Positions 26,792 through 42,244 of a stretch of 64,000 nt of DNA are shown here, one piece after another. Position 1 is the first letter of the stretch; every line of letters starts with the position of its first letter. The notes below the pieces were generated by a model. It was not told where the DNA came from. It did no database searches and was given only the letters and a program-made list of their open reading frames with translations. Made by a program: the position numbers and the translations under genes. Location of the stretch: assembly GCA_965153355.1 (NCBI GenBank), contig OZ231126.1, forward strand, positions 86,428,001 to 86,492,000, in the 5' to 3' direction. The stretch is from Flaccisagitta enflata. Taxonomy: Eukaryota; Chaetognatha; Sagittoidea; Aphragmophora.

Positions 26792-27150
26792 CCACGACAC
26801 AGAATCATGCCACTCGGAATTTACGTCGCGTGCACGCGACTCTTCAACCCGCTATGTTGGTCCATCGGTTGGTCTGTCGGTCGGCCCCGTCTTTGCAAGC
26901 GCCACGACACAGAATCATGCCACTCGGAATTTACGTCGCGTGCACGCGACTCTTCAACCCGCTATGTTGTACCCATCGGTTGGTCTGTCGGTCGGCCCCG
27001 TCTTTTCGAGCGCCACGACACAGAATCATGTCACTCGGCTTTTTAGTCACGTCCACATGACTCTTTAACCCGCTATGTTGGTCCATCGGTTGGTCTGTCG
27101 GTCGACCCCGTCTTTTCAAGTGCCACGACAGAGAATCATGTCACTCGGGG
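26792..27150 (+). repeat. 110-bp tandem array made of GHE tips
   Basis: CCACGACACAGAATCATG recurs at 26792, 26902, 27013 and 27123. Each of the three units contains a full GHE tip (GTCGCGTGCACGCGACTCTT in two, a CACGTCCACATGAC form in the third), CAACCCGCTATGTTG and GGTTGGTCTGTCGGTCG, but no distal CCTTGTT end. Confidence 0.88.
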
Positions 27151-27587
27151 TCTTTTCCTGAACCTCGACCTGAATTTCGCGTGGCACCTATTAATTGCAA
27201 TGAAATCACCTTTTGTCTTTCCATTTCAATTGCAAATTCCAAAGACATGGACATTGTTTTTGTCATTTCCATTGCCAATTCCCTTGGAGTTGCTGATAGT
27301 TTTGCCATTTTCATATTGACAATTCCGTTTAGAACCTCGCGAGGGAATGTCATTCCCATTGTGAATTTGAAAAGTATTTCCATTGCCATGGTAATCTCCA
27401 TTGTCAACGTGATTGTTGTTACCATTACATTTACGTACGGATGTGTGCGTTCAACCCCCCCCCCCCCCATACCATTCCCATGTCCACGTCCTCAACAACT
27501 AGAAAATGCTTCGGACAATTTTGCGTCTCTACGTTCCACCTCGTCAAGAATCGCCTTCCCACTTTTCTTTCATTCCTGCAAGACTCT

Positions 27588-28689
<1,102 letters not shown>

Positions 28690-28774
<85 letters not shown>
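28690..28774. repeat. (GA)n microsatellite
   Basis: Pure run of 85 bp. Confidence 0.97.
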
Positions 28775-28776
<2 letters not shown>

Positions 28777-29009
28777 GTTTATCTTCTTTCTTTTTTGCGC
28801 TCTTCTTCGGCGGTATGGCAATAATTTCGTCATCAAAATCGTCGTTGTCATCATTTTCTTCATCATCCCGATCTCAACGTCATCCCTTTCTCTGCCGCAT
28901 CATTGCAGTAAAAGGCGACAAGAAGTAGAAACACGAGTAATCTGGTAGTACCGTGATGCGCCAAACTCTGGTGCAGAAACCGAACAGAACACATACGAGT
29001 AATCTTGTG

Positions 29010-29514
<505 letters not shown>

Positions 29515-30149
29515 AACACTTCATGGCTCAAATGTTGCAGTCTGTTCATAGAGGATACTTGACCCTCAGGCCGTCAAAATACTAGCTCTACATGACTTGT
29601 TTTTCACAGATTTTTGAAAATATGGGATAGAAGCGCACAATGATATCATATGGTAATATGTGTTAAATTTGTCTTGATGGCGTGGGTGACTGAGAATGGT
29701 CAATTTACGCAAAAGACAGTCAGCTTAATAGTAATTTAGGAGCAGAGAATATCACGCGAGAAAGGACATTCAGGCTAAATTTGAGAGCTGGGAGAATGAA
29801 ACATTTTAAATTCATGTACGCAATATCATGTTAATTTCCATTTTTTCTTGTTACTACGTTTACATTTTCCGCACCAGTTGGAAAGGATTGTTTTTTACAT
29901 TTTCTATCATACTTAAGGTAAACTTATGGTATTGATAGCCCTTGATGTCTGTTTAAACCAGGCCTTTAGATTATTCTTTCCTGCCGAGCAGCAAAAAACT
30001 TTCCAATAAGATCTGCCGAATGAATATTTTTTTTCTATCTTTGCTATACCTAATTGTAAATGACAAGAAAACATAGGTTTGCAAAGTTAGAAGTATTTTT
30101 TTTTTTCAAAATGATCCATGCTGTCCCTCCTTATATCTTATTTTGCCTT
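29515..30149. other. No recognisable feature
   Basis: AT-rich DNA with no gene, element end or array seen. Confidence 0.45.
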
Positions 30150-30572
30150 ACCACGTGGATCAAAAAAAAAAAGACGCAGCTATCTATTTATTGACAAAAC
30201 AGATATCAAAAATAATTTTATCAGTTTTTGACAAAGACATTTTGAAAGATTTTCAAAAAATCTTTCAATCTAGACCAATCCCAGATCTGTATCTCAAACG
30301 GTTTAGAAGCTAGAGCCCTGCAAAGAGAAGCACTATTTAGTGAAAATGCATTTTTATATAGGGATTGCGAAACTGAAATGGGCAATGTTTTTACTCAAAC
30401 TAATGCCATTCTTAAACGAATAAAGATAGAAATACCAGATTGGCGCCAAATGAAAGTACTTTCAAAGGGCTTTCAGATGACCTATGATTTTCTTAAGTTT
30501 TTTTCATATTCATAGGCAAAATTAGTCATTCAAAAGTGCGTCTTTTTTTTTGAGTCGTATGGTATTGCAATT
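30150..30572 (+). mobile_element. GACGCAC-type MITE, copy 2
   Basis: CCACGTGGATC, A-run, GACGCAGC at the left; AAAAGTGCGTC, T-run, GAGTCGTATGG at the right. About 90% alike to copy 1 over its length by eye. Confidence 0.87.
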
Positions 30573-30591
30573 TCTCTCTGGCCATTATATT

Positions 30592-32369
30592 TAGCCGCTT
30601 GCAATGCAACTTCACACCTGCTATGTCGGTTGGTTGGTTTATTTGTTGGTCATTTGGCTGGTCAGTTAGTCCCCTTAAATTTTTAGTCGCGTGCACGCGA
30701 CTCTATAACCCGCTCTGTCCGTCCGTCCGTCCGTCGGTAACACTTAGCTTTTTTTCGTCGTTTTACGTCATTTTGAGTCATTTTTAGTCATTTTATGTCT
30801 GGTCTAAGTCTGGTCTAAGTCTGGTCTAAGTCTGGTCTAAGTCTGGTCTAAGTCTGGTCTAAGTCTGGTCTAAGTGTGGTCTAAGTCTGGTCTAAGTGTG
30901 GTCTAAGTCTGGTCTAAGTCTGGTCTAAGTCTGGTCTAAGTCTGGTCTAAGTCTGGTCTAAGTCTGGTCTAAGTCTGGTCTAAGTCTGGTCTAAGTCTGG
31001 TCTAAGTCTGGTCTAAGTCTGGACTAAGTCTGGACTAAGTCCGGTCTAAGTCTGGTCTAAGTCTGGTCTAAGTCTGGTCTAAGTCTGGTCTAAGTCTGGT
31101 CTAAGTCTGGTCTAAGTCTGGTCTAAGTCTGGTCTAAGTCTGGTCTAAGTCTGGTCTATGTCTGGTCTAAGTCTGGTCTAAGTCTGGTCTAAGTCTGGTC
31201 TAAGTCTGGTCTAAGTCTGGTCTAAGTCTGGTCTAAGTCTGGTCTGAGTCTGGTCTAAGTCTGGACTAAGTCTGGTCTAAATCTGGTCTGAGTCTGGTCT
31301 AAGTCTGGACTAAGTCTGGTCTAAGTCTGGTCTAAGTCTGGTCTAAGTCTGGTCTAAGTCTGGTCTAAGTCTGGTCTAAGTCTGGTCTAAGTCTGGTCTA
31401 AGTCTGGTCTAAGTCTGGTCTAAGTCTGGTCTAAGTCTGGTCTAAGTCTGGTCTAAGTCTGGTCTGAGTCTGGTCTAAGTCTGGTCTAAGTCTGGTCTAA
31501 GTCTGGTCTAAGTCTGGTCTAAGTCTGGTCTAAGTCTGGTCTAAGTCTGGTCTAAGTCTGGACTAAGTCTGGTCTAAGTCTGGTCTAAGTCTGGTCTAAG
31601 TTTGGTCTAAGTCTGGTCTAAGTCTGGTCTAAGTCTGGTCTAAGTCTGGTCTAAGTCTGGTCTAAGTCTGGTCTAAGTCTGGACTAAGTCTGGTCTATGT
31701 CTGGTCTAACTCTGGTCTAAGTCTGGTCTAAGTCTGGTCTAAGTCTGGTCTAAGTCTGGTCTGAGTCTGGTCTAAGTCTGGTCTAAGTCTGGTCTTAGTC
31801 TGGTCTTAGTCTGGTCTTAGTCTGGTCTAAGTCTGGTCTTAGTCTGGTTTAAGTCTGGTTTAAGTCTGGTTTAAGTCTGGTTTAAGTCTGATTTAAGTCT
31901 GGTTTAAGTCTGGTTTAAGTCTGGTTTAAGTCTGGTTTAAGTCTGGTTTAAGTCTGGTTTAAGTCTGGTTTAAGTCTGGTTTAAGTCTGGTTTAAGTCTG
32001 GTTTTAGTCTGGTTTTAGTCTGGTTTTAGTCTGGTTTTAGTCTGGTTTAAGTCTGTTTTAAGTCTGGTTTTAGTCTGGTTTAAGTCTGGTTTAAGTCTGG
32101 TATAAGTCTGGTTAAAGTCTGGTTTAAGTCTGGTTTAAGTCTGGTTCAAGTCTGGATTAAGCCAATAAAGTGATACAATAAGGAGTCATTTCAATTCAGT
32201 TATCTTTGTCTCGCACGCGACTTATAGGTGTTGGCCTTGTTTTTGGGCATCTCTTAGCTTTTCGAGCTCACTGCCCCTGTCCAAATGCTCAAGTGACCTT
32301 TTCTATCACTCTCCCTGCCCTGTTTCGGAGTTTTATCTAACTTGAGAAGCTGTGAATCCAGCCTTGTTT
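30592..32369 (+). mobile_element. GHE outer element interrupted by another GHE
   Basis: The 5' part is 30592-30684 (AGCCGCTTGCAATGCAACT, GGTTGGTTGG). The 3' part is 32241-32369 (TTTGGGCATCTC, CTCACTGCCCCTG, AATCCAGCCTTGTTTT). The join fits the core of the copy at 52077-52733, which also has TTTGGGC and GAGCTCACTGC in order. Confidence 0.7.
30685..32240 (+). mobile_element. GHE long copy with 11-bp minisatellite core, nested
   Basis: Tip AGTCGCGTGCACGCGACTC, CCGTCCGTCCGTCGG, GTCATTTT units, then about 95 units of GTCTGGTCTAA (30795-31845) switching abruptly to about 28 units of GTCTGGTTTAA (to 32155). The 3' end CTCGCACGCGACTTATAGG and TTGGCCTTGTT matches the left end of 11621-12646 reversed. 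Confidence 0.9.
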
Positions 32370-33939
<1,570 letters not shown>

Positions 33940-35425
33940 CCTTCCCCGCTGCGTTAGCCTTTTTTTTCTTTCTCTCTTTCTCTTAGCCGATGCTCCCTTG
34001 TTTTCGTTCTCGATATAAAGCAATCATCTCAAACGCCCTGATGATATCAACTCCATCATTTGCCCGTCTTCATCTTTTTTCTTGAGGCTATAAAAGAATT
34101 TTAAAGTTGGCGCTTTTGTGAAGCAAAAAAACAAAACAAATCTTTTCGTTAACTCTTCGTAAGCACGGCATTCAATGAATACTGCCTTTGACCAGAATAA
34201 CTAAGTCATTTGCATCGTTATTGTCGCGAAAAAGAAAAACGAGTAACTGTTTTCATCCTTTTTATCGATTAGCCGGTTCTAGTTTACTCATTTTGTGTGT
34301 GTGGGTTGAGTTGTGTGTGTGTATGTGGGTGTGTGTTGCAGTTGTGCCATTCATGTTTTCATTGGTTGTTTACTTTTCCATTTCTCACACCAAATTGTCA
34401 TTTCATCGATTTCATTTCGACTCAACTTCAAAATAAACTTTTGCGTCTTCAATTTTTTCCCCTTCAAGGTCTTGAGCCTGTTTCCTTTTTCCCATTCTCT
34501 TCTTCTTTTTTTTTTGTTTAGAGCTTCACTAAAAAAATAGAGATATTGGCTCTGTACAGAGATAAAGTGACGGGCTTATGAATGGAATCGAATGGCTTAA
34601 GAAACTGTTCGGACCAAGAACAAGGTAACAGTGGAAAATTGAGAATACCGTCTTCACAAATAAATAAATATTTCCTCCTGAAAACAAGCATCAACATTGG
34701 AAGCGTGCTTCTCCAAAACAAATAAAGCTACCACAACAAAATTGGGTCTCATTTTGAAGAGTTATTCAGGTTGAAATAGCAGCTTGTTGAGGTGGACGGC
34801 AATCGATGACAATTTGGCGTCTTTAGCAAAGGAGGAAATGATGGCTTACATAGATTGGAGATTTGAGATTTGAGATTTGTCAGACAGGAAATACAATTAA
34901 GTCACGCGTAGTTGCAATTGGGTTCAGTATACAGAAACGATGTGACCATTAATTCATCATTACATTTAAAATTCGTTCATTCACTTCACTTTTTCATAGA
35001 TTGGTATATGAGTATGACAAAACCATGTCATTTTGCTTTTTACGGCTGTTTTTATACCGAAAATGTTTCAAAAATGACTAAGAAGATAGAATGAGATAAT
35101 AGAGTTTATGTAAAGATGGTAATGAATAATAACATCAGAAATGAGAAAGTAGAGACAGAAAGAAAAGAAATGTGAGTGTGCCCTTTTGGGACTCATCACC
35201 GAAATTCCGGGAGTCGTTTCTTCGCTGAACTTTGATCACTAATTTCACTAAAAAATTTAAGAATTTCAGAATCATTACCAAAAAAGAATCATTATCATCG
35301 TTCCGAGGATGGGAACCCTTGAAAAAAAAGCTCATTTATGCGATGGGGCCTAATTTTGGGACTTGAATATACGAGTGCCTAAATGAATTTATACCCCCCT
35401 TCTTACTCGGCCTTAAACGAAAGGG

Positions 35426-35468
<43 letters not shown>

Positions 35469-35930
35469 AGACAGGGGTTGCTAAACATGGTGTATTGTTT
35501 AGGCTTGCGTTGCGATGAATTTCTCTGCGCCTTCGAGATGACCTTACTTGCTAAGGCTGTTGGTGCGGTATCCTAATTTTTAAATGCGTCCTCGCATCTC
35601 CATAAGCAGTCCGTAGTTGGCTCACACTATGCTGTGGTAGGTAAATTAAGTCAACATCAATGGAGCTCACATATGCAAATAAACTAGACTTAAAGGGAAA
35701 GAAAAACTAACATCAGAATTTCAATTTTTTCAAGGAGTGTTTTATCTGAGTGAAATTCACCTGAAAAGTTTTATTTCTGACATTTTTATTGTTTGTGAAT
35801 TTTGGTTTTGAATGATTAAAAAGATACTTTTTCAAATCTACCCCTTCTGGTTTCAAAAATTATTATTTGTACAGGATTTTTAAGAAAAGTAACTGCCAAT
35901 TCCGGATAATTTTGCACACCCTTTTATCAC
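33940..35930. other. No supported gene; short (GA)n at 35429-35466
   Basis: About 2 kb of AT-rich DNA. Apart from the small GA array I see no repeat, element end or coding signal. Confidence 0.45.
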
Positions 35931-35934
35931 GATC

Positions 35935-37610
35935 AATGGAGCAACCTATCATCGCACATTCCCTTTCGCTATGTTCTGATCTTTCCCAGGAGTTCACATG
36001 TCACCATCTTTTGAGCACCTTATCATCGCAAAAGTCAGAATGCATGAAGCACCCTATCATCGCGTATGCCAGTATGTATGAAGCACCCTATCATGGCACT
36101 CGTCAGTATGTATGAAGCAACCTATCACTGCATGTGTCATTATGCATGAAGCACCCTATGATCACAAATGTCAGGATATACGGACCACCCTATGATAAAA
36201 AATGTCTGTATGTATGAATCACTCTATTATCGCACAAGTGTGTATGTATGAAGCATCCTTTCATTCCACATATCTGAATCTATGAAGCACTCTATTATTC
36301 CACATATCTGTATCTGTTAAGCACCCTATCATTGCATATCAGTATGTATGACGCACCCTATCGCTCCATATGTATCTATGAATCACCCTATCATCGCATA
36401 TGTCAGTTTGTATGAAGCACTTTATCATCGTAACTGTTAGTATGTATGAAGCACCCTATCATTCCACATGTCAATATTGGTGAAGCACCCTATCATCGCA
36501 CATGTCAGTATGCATGATACACTCTATAATTGAACATATCAGCATGTATGGAGCACCCTTGATGATCGCACTTGTCAGTATGCATGAAGAACCCTATTAT
36601 CACACATTTCATCAAACAGGCCAGTATGTATGAAGCACCCTATCATCGCACATGTCAGTTTATATGAAGTACCTTATCAGCGCACATGTCAGTAAGTATG
36701 GAGCACCCTTGAGGATCGCACAGTCAGGGTGGTACAAAAACATTCTAACAGTCCTTGATTTTTACCAACTTCCTACTGATTTTGATGAAATAAAACGCCA
36801 TCCACCAGGAGAGTGGAAATACAAAGTTCTTTCAACTATTGAGGTTAAGAATAAAGAGAGACTTCTACAGGAATGCCACAAAACTGTAGATGGAACCGAG
36901 ACACGGAAAACAAAAACAGCCTCAATAGTTGATAATCTCAATGACCCCTATTACAAACGGGAACCAAACCCCGAAATCAAGCAACTCAATAAAAGCGAGA
37001 CGAGAACACTAATGATAGCTCGATACGGAATGCTGCAATGCGGAAAAAATTTTGGAGGCACAATGAACAAAACATGTGAAACATGTAATTGTATTGATGA
37101 TGAAGAACATCGTTTGAACACATGCCCTAAGTGGGAGAATAATAACTGTAGCTTGAGTGACAATAAAGTACCTTTTATAAATGTATATTCAAATGATTAC
37201 AATGTTCTACGTGATATTTTACCACAAATTGAAAAACTATGGGACACAAAAAATGCCCATGGAACCATGCGTAAATGAAAAAAAAAACATCCACCCGTAT
37301 GTACGTCCGTCCAGCAAATTTATTTTACCTTGTACAATAGAGAGTTTTTGAGTAGTAAAAAAAAATATGCGGGTGGAACACTGGACGGTTCCCATTGATG
37401 AATTGTTTTTCTGAACTATTTATTATCGTTTTACTGTATAATTTATTATGGTACATTTGTACTGCTCCGACAACTGTCAATGTGTTAATGTCACATTATG
37501 AGCATTAAATCAATCAATCAATCAATCAATGAAGAACCCCATCATCACACATTTCAGTGTATATAAAGCACGCTATCATTTTACATGTCAGTATCTATGA
37601 AGCACCCTAC
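35935..37610. repeat. 34-bp minisatellite interrupted by a LINE
   Basis: Degenerate units of the type ATGTCAGTATGTATGAAGCA followed by CCCTATCATCGCAC run 35935-36721 (about 23 units) and resume at 37531-37610 after the LINE. Many units keep GAAGCACCCTATCAT. Confidence 0.9.
36722..37530 (+). pseudogene. 5'-truncated non-LTR retrotransposon, C-terminal ORF and 3' tail
   Basis: The frame to the stop at 37278 encodes about 185 residues starting SGWYKNILTVLDFY. They include KNKERLLQECHK, ARYGMLQCGKNFGG and a zinc-binding CETCNCIDDEEHRLNTCPKW (C-x2-C-x7-H-x4-C), ending NAHGTMRK. It is homologous block for block to 53828-54625. The 3' UTR ends GAGCATTAAAT then (CAAT)n at 37508-37530, the tail expected of target-primed insertion. 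The reverse transcriptase is lost by 5' truncation inside a 34-bp satellite unit. The clade is not assignable by eye. Confidence 0.82.
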
Positions 37611-37764
37611 CCTTTATTCCGGAGTTGGTTTCGACGTTTTTTCGACTTCAATTCATTACCGAAATGTTTTGGATGAGACTTTTTTTCTTTATGGCTTTTT
37701 CGGCCTCCCTTTTTTAGAATCTTATTTTTTTACGCTCCTTTTTCTTAGGCTTCCTCTTTCCTCT

Positions 37765-37922
37765 TTTTATCGTCTTCTTCTTTTCCTCTTTCTTCTTCTT
37801 CTTCCTCTTCTTCTTTTTCTTCTTCTTCTTCTTCTTCTTCTTCTTCTTCTTCTTCTTCTTCTTCTTCTTCTTCTTCTTCTTCTTCTTCATCTTCTTCTTC
37901 CTCGTCTTCTTCTTCTTCCTTT
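37765..37922. repeat. (CTT)n array
   Basis: TTC trinucleotides with CTC interruptions. Confidence 0.95.
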
Positions 37923-37923
37923 T

Positions 37924-38337
37924 TGGGCAGCGGCCCCAAAGGGATCAATGACCTATGCTTTCACACATATAGGGAATTTTCTCCTTCTCCTCCTCCTCCT
38001 TCTCCTTCTCCATCCCCCCCTTCTTCAAGTCTCAGTCTCGATGCCCGAATTCCAGTCTTGAGGCCCAAATCCATGTCTTGAGGCCCAAATCCAAGTAATA
38101 AGACCCAAATCCTAGCCTTGAGGCCCAAATCCTAGCCTAGCAGCGAAAATCCTAGTCTGGAGGCCCAGATCTCAACCTTGAGGTCCAAATCCCAGCCAAA
38201 AGGCCCTATCCCAGAAAGGGGAGGAGGAAGCGAAAATTCCCCATATGTGTGAAAGCATAGGTCCACCCTCAACTTCAAGCACAACCTACTCAGTCAGGGC
38301 ACGGGTACCGCTGACCATCTGACGCTTTTTCGACTAT
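37924..38337 (+). mobile_element. Foldback element with ~21-bp GGCC minisatellite core (copy F2)
   Basis: Inverted repeats GACCTATGCTTTCACACAT (37950) and ATGTGTGAAAGCATAGGTC (ending 38263) enclose about ten units of AGGCCCAAATCCTAGCCTTG. Right of them are GGGTACCGCTGACCATCTG and ACGCTTTTTCGACTAT. Confidence 0.82.
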
Positions 38338-38745
38338 CTTCTTCTTCTTTATCTTCTTCTTCTTCTTCTTCTTCTTCTTCTTCTTCTTCTTCTTCTTCTT
38401 CTTCTTCTTCTTCTTCTTCATCTTCTTCTTCTTCTTCTTCTTCTTCTTCTTCTTCATCCTTTTCTTCTCCTTCTTCTTCTTCTTCTTCTCCTCCTCCTTC
38501 TTCCTTTCCTTTCCTCTACCTTTTCCTCTCCCTCTTCCTCTTCTTCTTCTCCTTCTCCTTCTCCTTCTCCTTCTCCTTCTCCTTCTTCTCCTTCTTCTTC
38601 TTCTTCTTCTTCTTCTTCTTCTTCTTCTTCTCATTCTTCCTTTTCTTCTTCTTCCTCTTCCTCTTCTTCTTCTTCTTCTTCTTCTTCTTCTTCATCTTCT
38701 TCTACTCCTTCTTCTTCTTCTTCTTCATCTTTTTCGTGTCCTTTT
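38335..38745. repeat. (CTT)n array with CTC blocks
   Basis: About 410 bp of TTC/CTC units, flanking F2 on its other side; F2 therefore looks inserted into one CTT array. Confidence 0.94.
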
Positions 38746-39335
38746 TTTTTCTTGCCGAAAAAAGGAAGATCTCTTAAGAAATTCCTAATCGTCGCTTTAA
38801 TCTTAAAATTTCTTTAATTTGCCCATTTCTATGATATTTGGCCATGAAATTTGAGAGGCTCAATTTTTCTTCGTCTTTCTGTCAAAAAAGGGAGCGGAAA
38901 AAAACTCGTTCTCATCAAGTTCCTGAAGTTTCACACGCGCACAGAAAAAGCACCAAATACTCCCTGCTTAACACTTCTCCTACCCTCTACCCCCCCCCCT
39001 TTAAAAAAAAGTGGGGGAAATAGAGTGGGGCTTAGTGCAGGGGAAAAAATGGAGTTAAAAAAAAGTTCCCTCCGAAATTTAATGGTTTAAATTTTGGCAA
39101 AACCCCGAATAGAATTAAGAAGTTTTTTGCTTGTGAACTACCTTCAATGAAACTCATTAATTGTCGTCTCGTCTTCTTTCCTGTCGTCACACCGAAAAAA
39201 AAAACGATACGAAATTTCTCTGTTTTTTGGCACCCAAATTTTCGGCATAAAATGGCGCCACTTTTAATTGCCACAATTACAACGAAATATATGGGATGAG
39301 TCTGTTGCTGCGTTTGGTTGGGGGGGGGGTTGTAT

Positions 39336-39443
<108 letters not shown>

Positions 39444-39663
39444 GATTTACTGAAGAATCATCACCAGAGTCGCAGCTCAGGGCGCATTGTTCATTTCTCC
39501 GGAAGAACGCATGTCTTTATAGGAAAAAAATGCGGGCTTGAAAACTGTCTTAAAAAACTTAGAACTTAGGACTTGAAACTGACTTAGAACTTAGAACTGA
39601 CTTAGAAATCTGTCTTAGAGTATGTTCTTTGGTTTGAGGGTTGTTGTTTTCTTTGGCTTGATA

Positions 39664-40015
39664 TCATCGCCGGCGTCTCAGGACATCACGGAGTATTCTT
39701 GAGGATCCAAGCAAGCATATTTTTTGGCACATGAATAAGTCGGGTATCCCTGGGATTTTAGATAAATAATCACCAATGTTGTTTGTAACCGTTCCAAGGC
39801 CACCCACTATCACGGGTATTACTTCAGTGTTAACCCCCCACATCTGGTTCAGTTCAGCGCTTAGTCCCATATATTTGGCCACTTTTTCAGCTTCTTTCTT
39901 TTCCACATTGACATCAACTGGGCATGAGACATCGATTATGTAGGCCATGTTACTGTTCATATCTTTGACAATTATGTCAGGCCTTTTTGCACCAATTGGC
40001 CTTGTTGTAGCAATG

Positions 40016-40017
<2 letters not shown>
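39664..40017 (-). pseudogene. Non-LTR retrotransposon RLE-type endonuclease fragment
   Basis: Counterpart of 914-1268 with a few changes (RMW to QMW, KGAEK to KEAEK, NRPD to KRPD). The RPDIIVKD and IIDVSCPVD motifs are intact, and the frame continues into the adjacent (CT)n on the minus strand as repeat translation. Confidence 0.75.

Positions 40018-40018
<1 letters not shown>

Positions 40019-40100
<82 letters not shown>
40019..40100. repeat. (GA)n microsatellite
   Basis: Counterpart of 1270-1366. Confidence 0.97.
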
Positions 40101-40103
<3 letters not shown>

Positions 40104-40253
40104 TGCGTTTTAGCTTCAAAGCCTCTTCTCATCAACCGTCTCTCAAAGCGTGACATTTTTTACCGCTTTCTTATTTGTTTTATCCTGTTCTTTTTTCTCT
40201 ATTCATTGGCGTAGTATCGGGTGTTACGTAAAAAGTCACTAATTCAATGGAAA

Positions 40254-40446
40254 TAATCGCATACTACAGAGTATAGTCTACAACCCGCATTGCGCGTCCA
40301 TCGGTCGGTTGGTCGGTTGGTCACATTTTACTTGTTTTGTTTTAGCGGTCATCGGCCTCACTGCTTCTGTCTAAATGCTCTTCTGACCTCAATTACGGCC
40401 CCTGCTTACTCGCACGCGACAGGGGTAGCCGTGTTTTCGGCCTTGT
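40254..40446 (+). mobile_element. GHE element
   Basis: Counterpart of 1522-1713: AATCGCATACTACAGAG tip, GGTCGGTTGGTCGG, CTCGCACGCGACAGGGGTAG and CGGCCTTGT. Confidence 0.85.
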
Positions 40447-40799
40447 CTTTATTGTAAATACACAATCAACTTTGTGCTTTAGTCAAACTCAGTCCTCAAT
40501 TCCTTCCTTTTCATCTGAAGTAGTGTTAACCGTTATTTTCATTTTAACTTCTTGACAATCTGCAGTTTTTAACTTCGATCGCTGTTTGTTCACTAGACAA
40601 CCTTCTTGTCAATTAATCAATTTATCGACCAATCAATCAATGGTATGCTTCTGCCTACTGATTCGTCTATCGATGCGTTCCTTCCTCTCAATCTCCCTCT
40701 GATAAGGTCTGTCTGGATACCTGTCTATTTGCGTCACTGTCATTTGTCAGTCTGTGCCTGTCTGAAATTTCTCTATCTCTTTTTCTCTCCGTCATTCAG

Positions 40800-40867
40800 T
40801 CTGTCTGTCTGTTTGTCTGTCCATCAGTTAGTCTGTCTTTGTATCTGTCTATCTGTCTTTGTGTCTC

Positions 40868-40912
<45 letters not shown>

Positions 40913-41009
40913 ATGTCTCTCTGTCTGTTTGTCTCTCTGTTTATCCATGTGTCTGTTTGTCTGTCTGTCCATGTGTCTGTCCCTGTGTTTGTCTATCTGA
41001 TGACTTTAT

Positions 41010-41082
<73 letters not shown>
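40800..41082. repeat. (TCTG)n and (CT)n arrays
   Basis: TCTG purest at 40866-40911, CT at 41011-41082; both much shorter than in copy 1. Confidence 0.95.
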
Positions 41083-41089
<7 letters not shown>

Positions 41090-41321
41090 CAAAGATGTAC
41101 AGAGAAGTCGGGCTATCATTATTACCTCACGCAATCCCCGAAATGAAGACAACGATGCAACTGATTTATCATGGCTCCGTTACTCCCTCACGTCAGGCCT
41201 CGTGCGCGCTCGGGGGAATGATGCTCCAATGATGACGCAAATAAATCAATGCGCGCACGCGGGAGGATTGCGTGCGACCCCGTGAATTGGGTGCTTACGT
41301 GTACATGCATCCGTGTGTCTT

Positions 41322-41324
<3 letters not shown>

Positions 41325-41414
<90 letters not shown>

Positions 41415-41481
41415 GAGAAAAGACGCGTGCGAGCACCTTGCCCACGTTGGTAAATCTTATTCCTGAAAACACCTGACAGAC

Positions 41482-41556
<75 letters not shown>
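41325..41556. repeat. Two (GA)n arrays
   Basis: 41325-41402 and 41486-41556; counterparts of 2930-3236. Confidence 0.96.
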
Positions 41557-41557
<1 letters not shown>

Positions 41558-41741
41558 GGTTGGAATCTCCACACCAGAAACCTGGAAGAAGGTTAGAGCC
41601 TCTTTCTCAACTTATTCATTCAATCATTCCTTTAGCTTCTTAATTCAAAATCCCGCAAGACTAAATTGGATGTTCCTGAGCCACCTGAACTATCAGTAAT
41701 TCAGAAAGGAGAACGCTACGTGTCAGATCTGGCTGCCGGAT

Positions 41742-41838
41742 GATGATGATGATGGTGGTGGTGGTGGTGGTGTTGGTGGTGGTGGTGGTGGTGGTGGTGG
41801 TGGTGGTGGTGGTGGTTGAGGTGGTGGTGGACTGGTGG

Positions 41839-41933
<95 letters not shown>

Positions 41934-41962
41934 TAGATGATGATGATGATGATGATGATGAT
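41742..41962. repeat. (GGT)n/(GAT)n array
   Basis: Short GGT part, long GAT part; reversed proportions compared with copy 1. Confidence 0.95.
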
Positions 41963-42014
41963 AAAATCGACTGAAATAGTAAATAGTGATTACTAGGTAT
42001 TACTAGGCAAGGCT

Positions 42015-42244
42015 GCCCCGGCCCCCAAGCACATAACAGCCCCCGCTTTGCACACATACTGCCCCTGCCCACCTCCGTTACTTTCCCTAGCTACCTCCAT
42101 TACTGCCCCTGCCCACCTCAATAACTGCCCCTAGACACCTCCATTACTTACCCAGCCCACCTCCATCACTGCCCCTGCCCACCTCATTTACTGCCCCTGC
42201 CCACCTGCAAGCGACTATTTATGGGCTATGAATGCGGCCTTGTT
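42015..42244 (+). mobile_element. GHE partial copy with multiplied CCCCTGCCCACC box
   Basis: Counterpart of 3740-3977. Confidence 0.65.

Noticed and set aside
27141-27470. 109-residue minus-strand frame rich in MEM/TM
   Set aside because: Derived from degenerate CATTGCCAATTCC repeats; no homology recognised.
35935-36721. 34-bp repeats as a CRISPR array
   Set aside because: Units are contiguous and degenerate, with no unique spacers, and a LINE with a eukaryotic tail sits inside.
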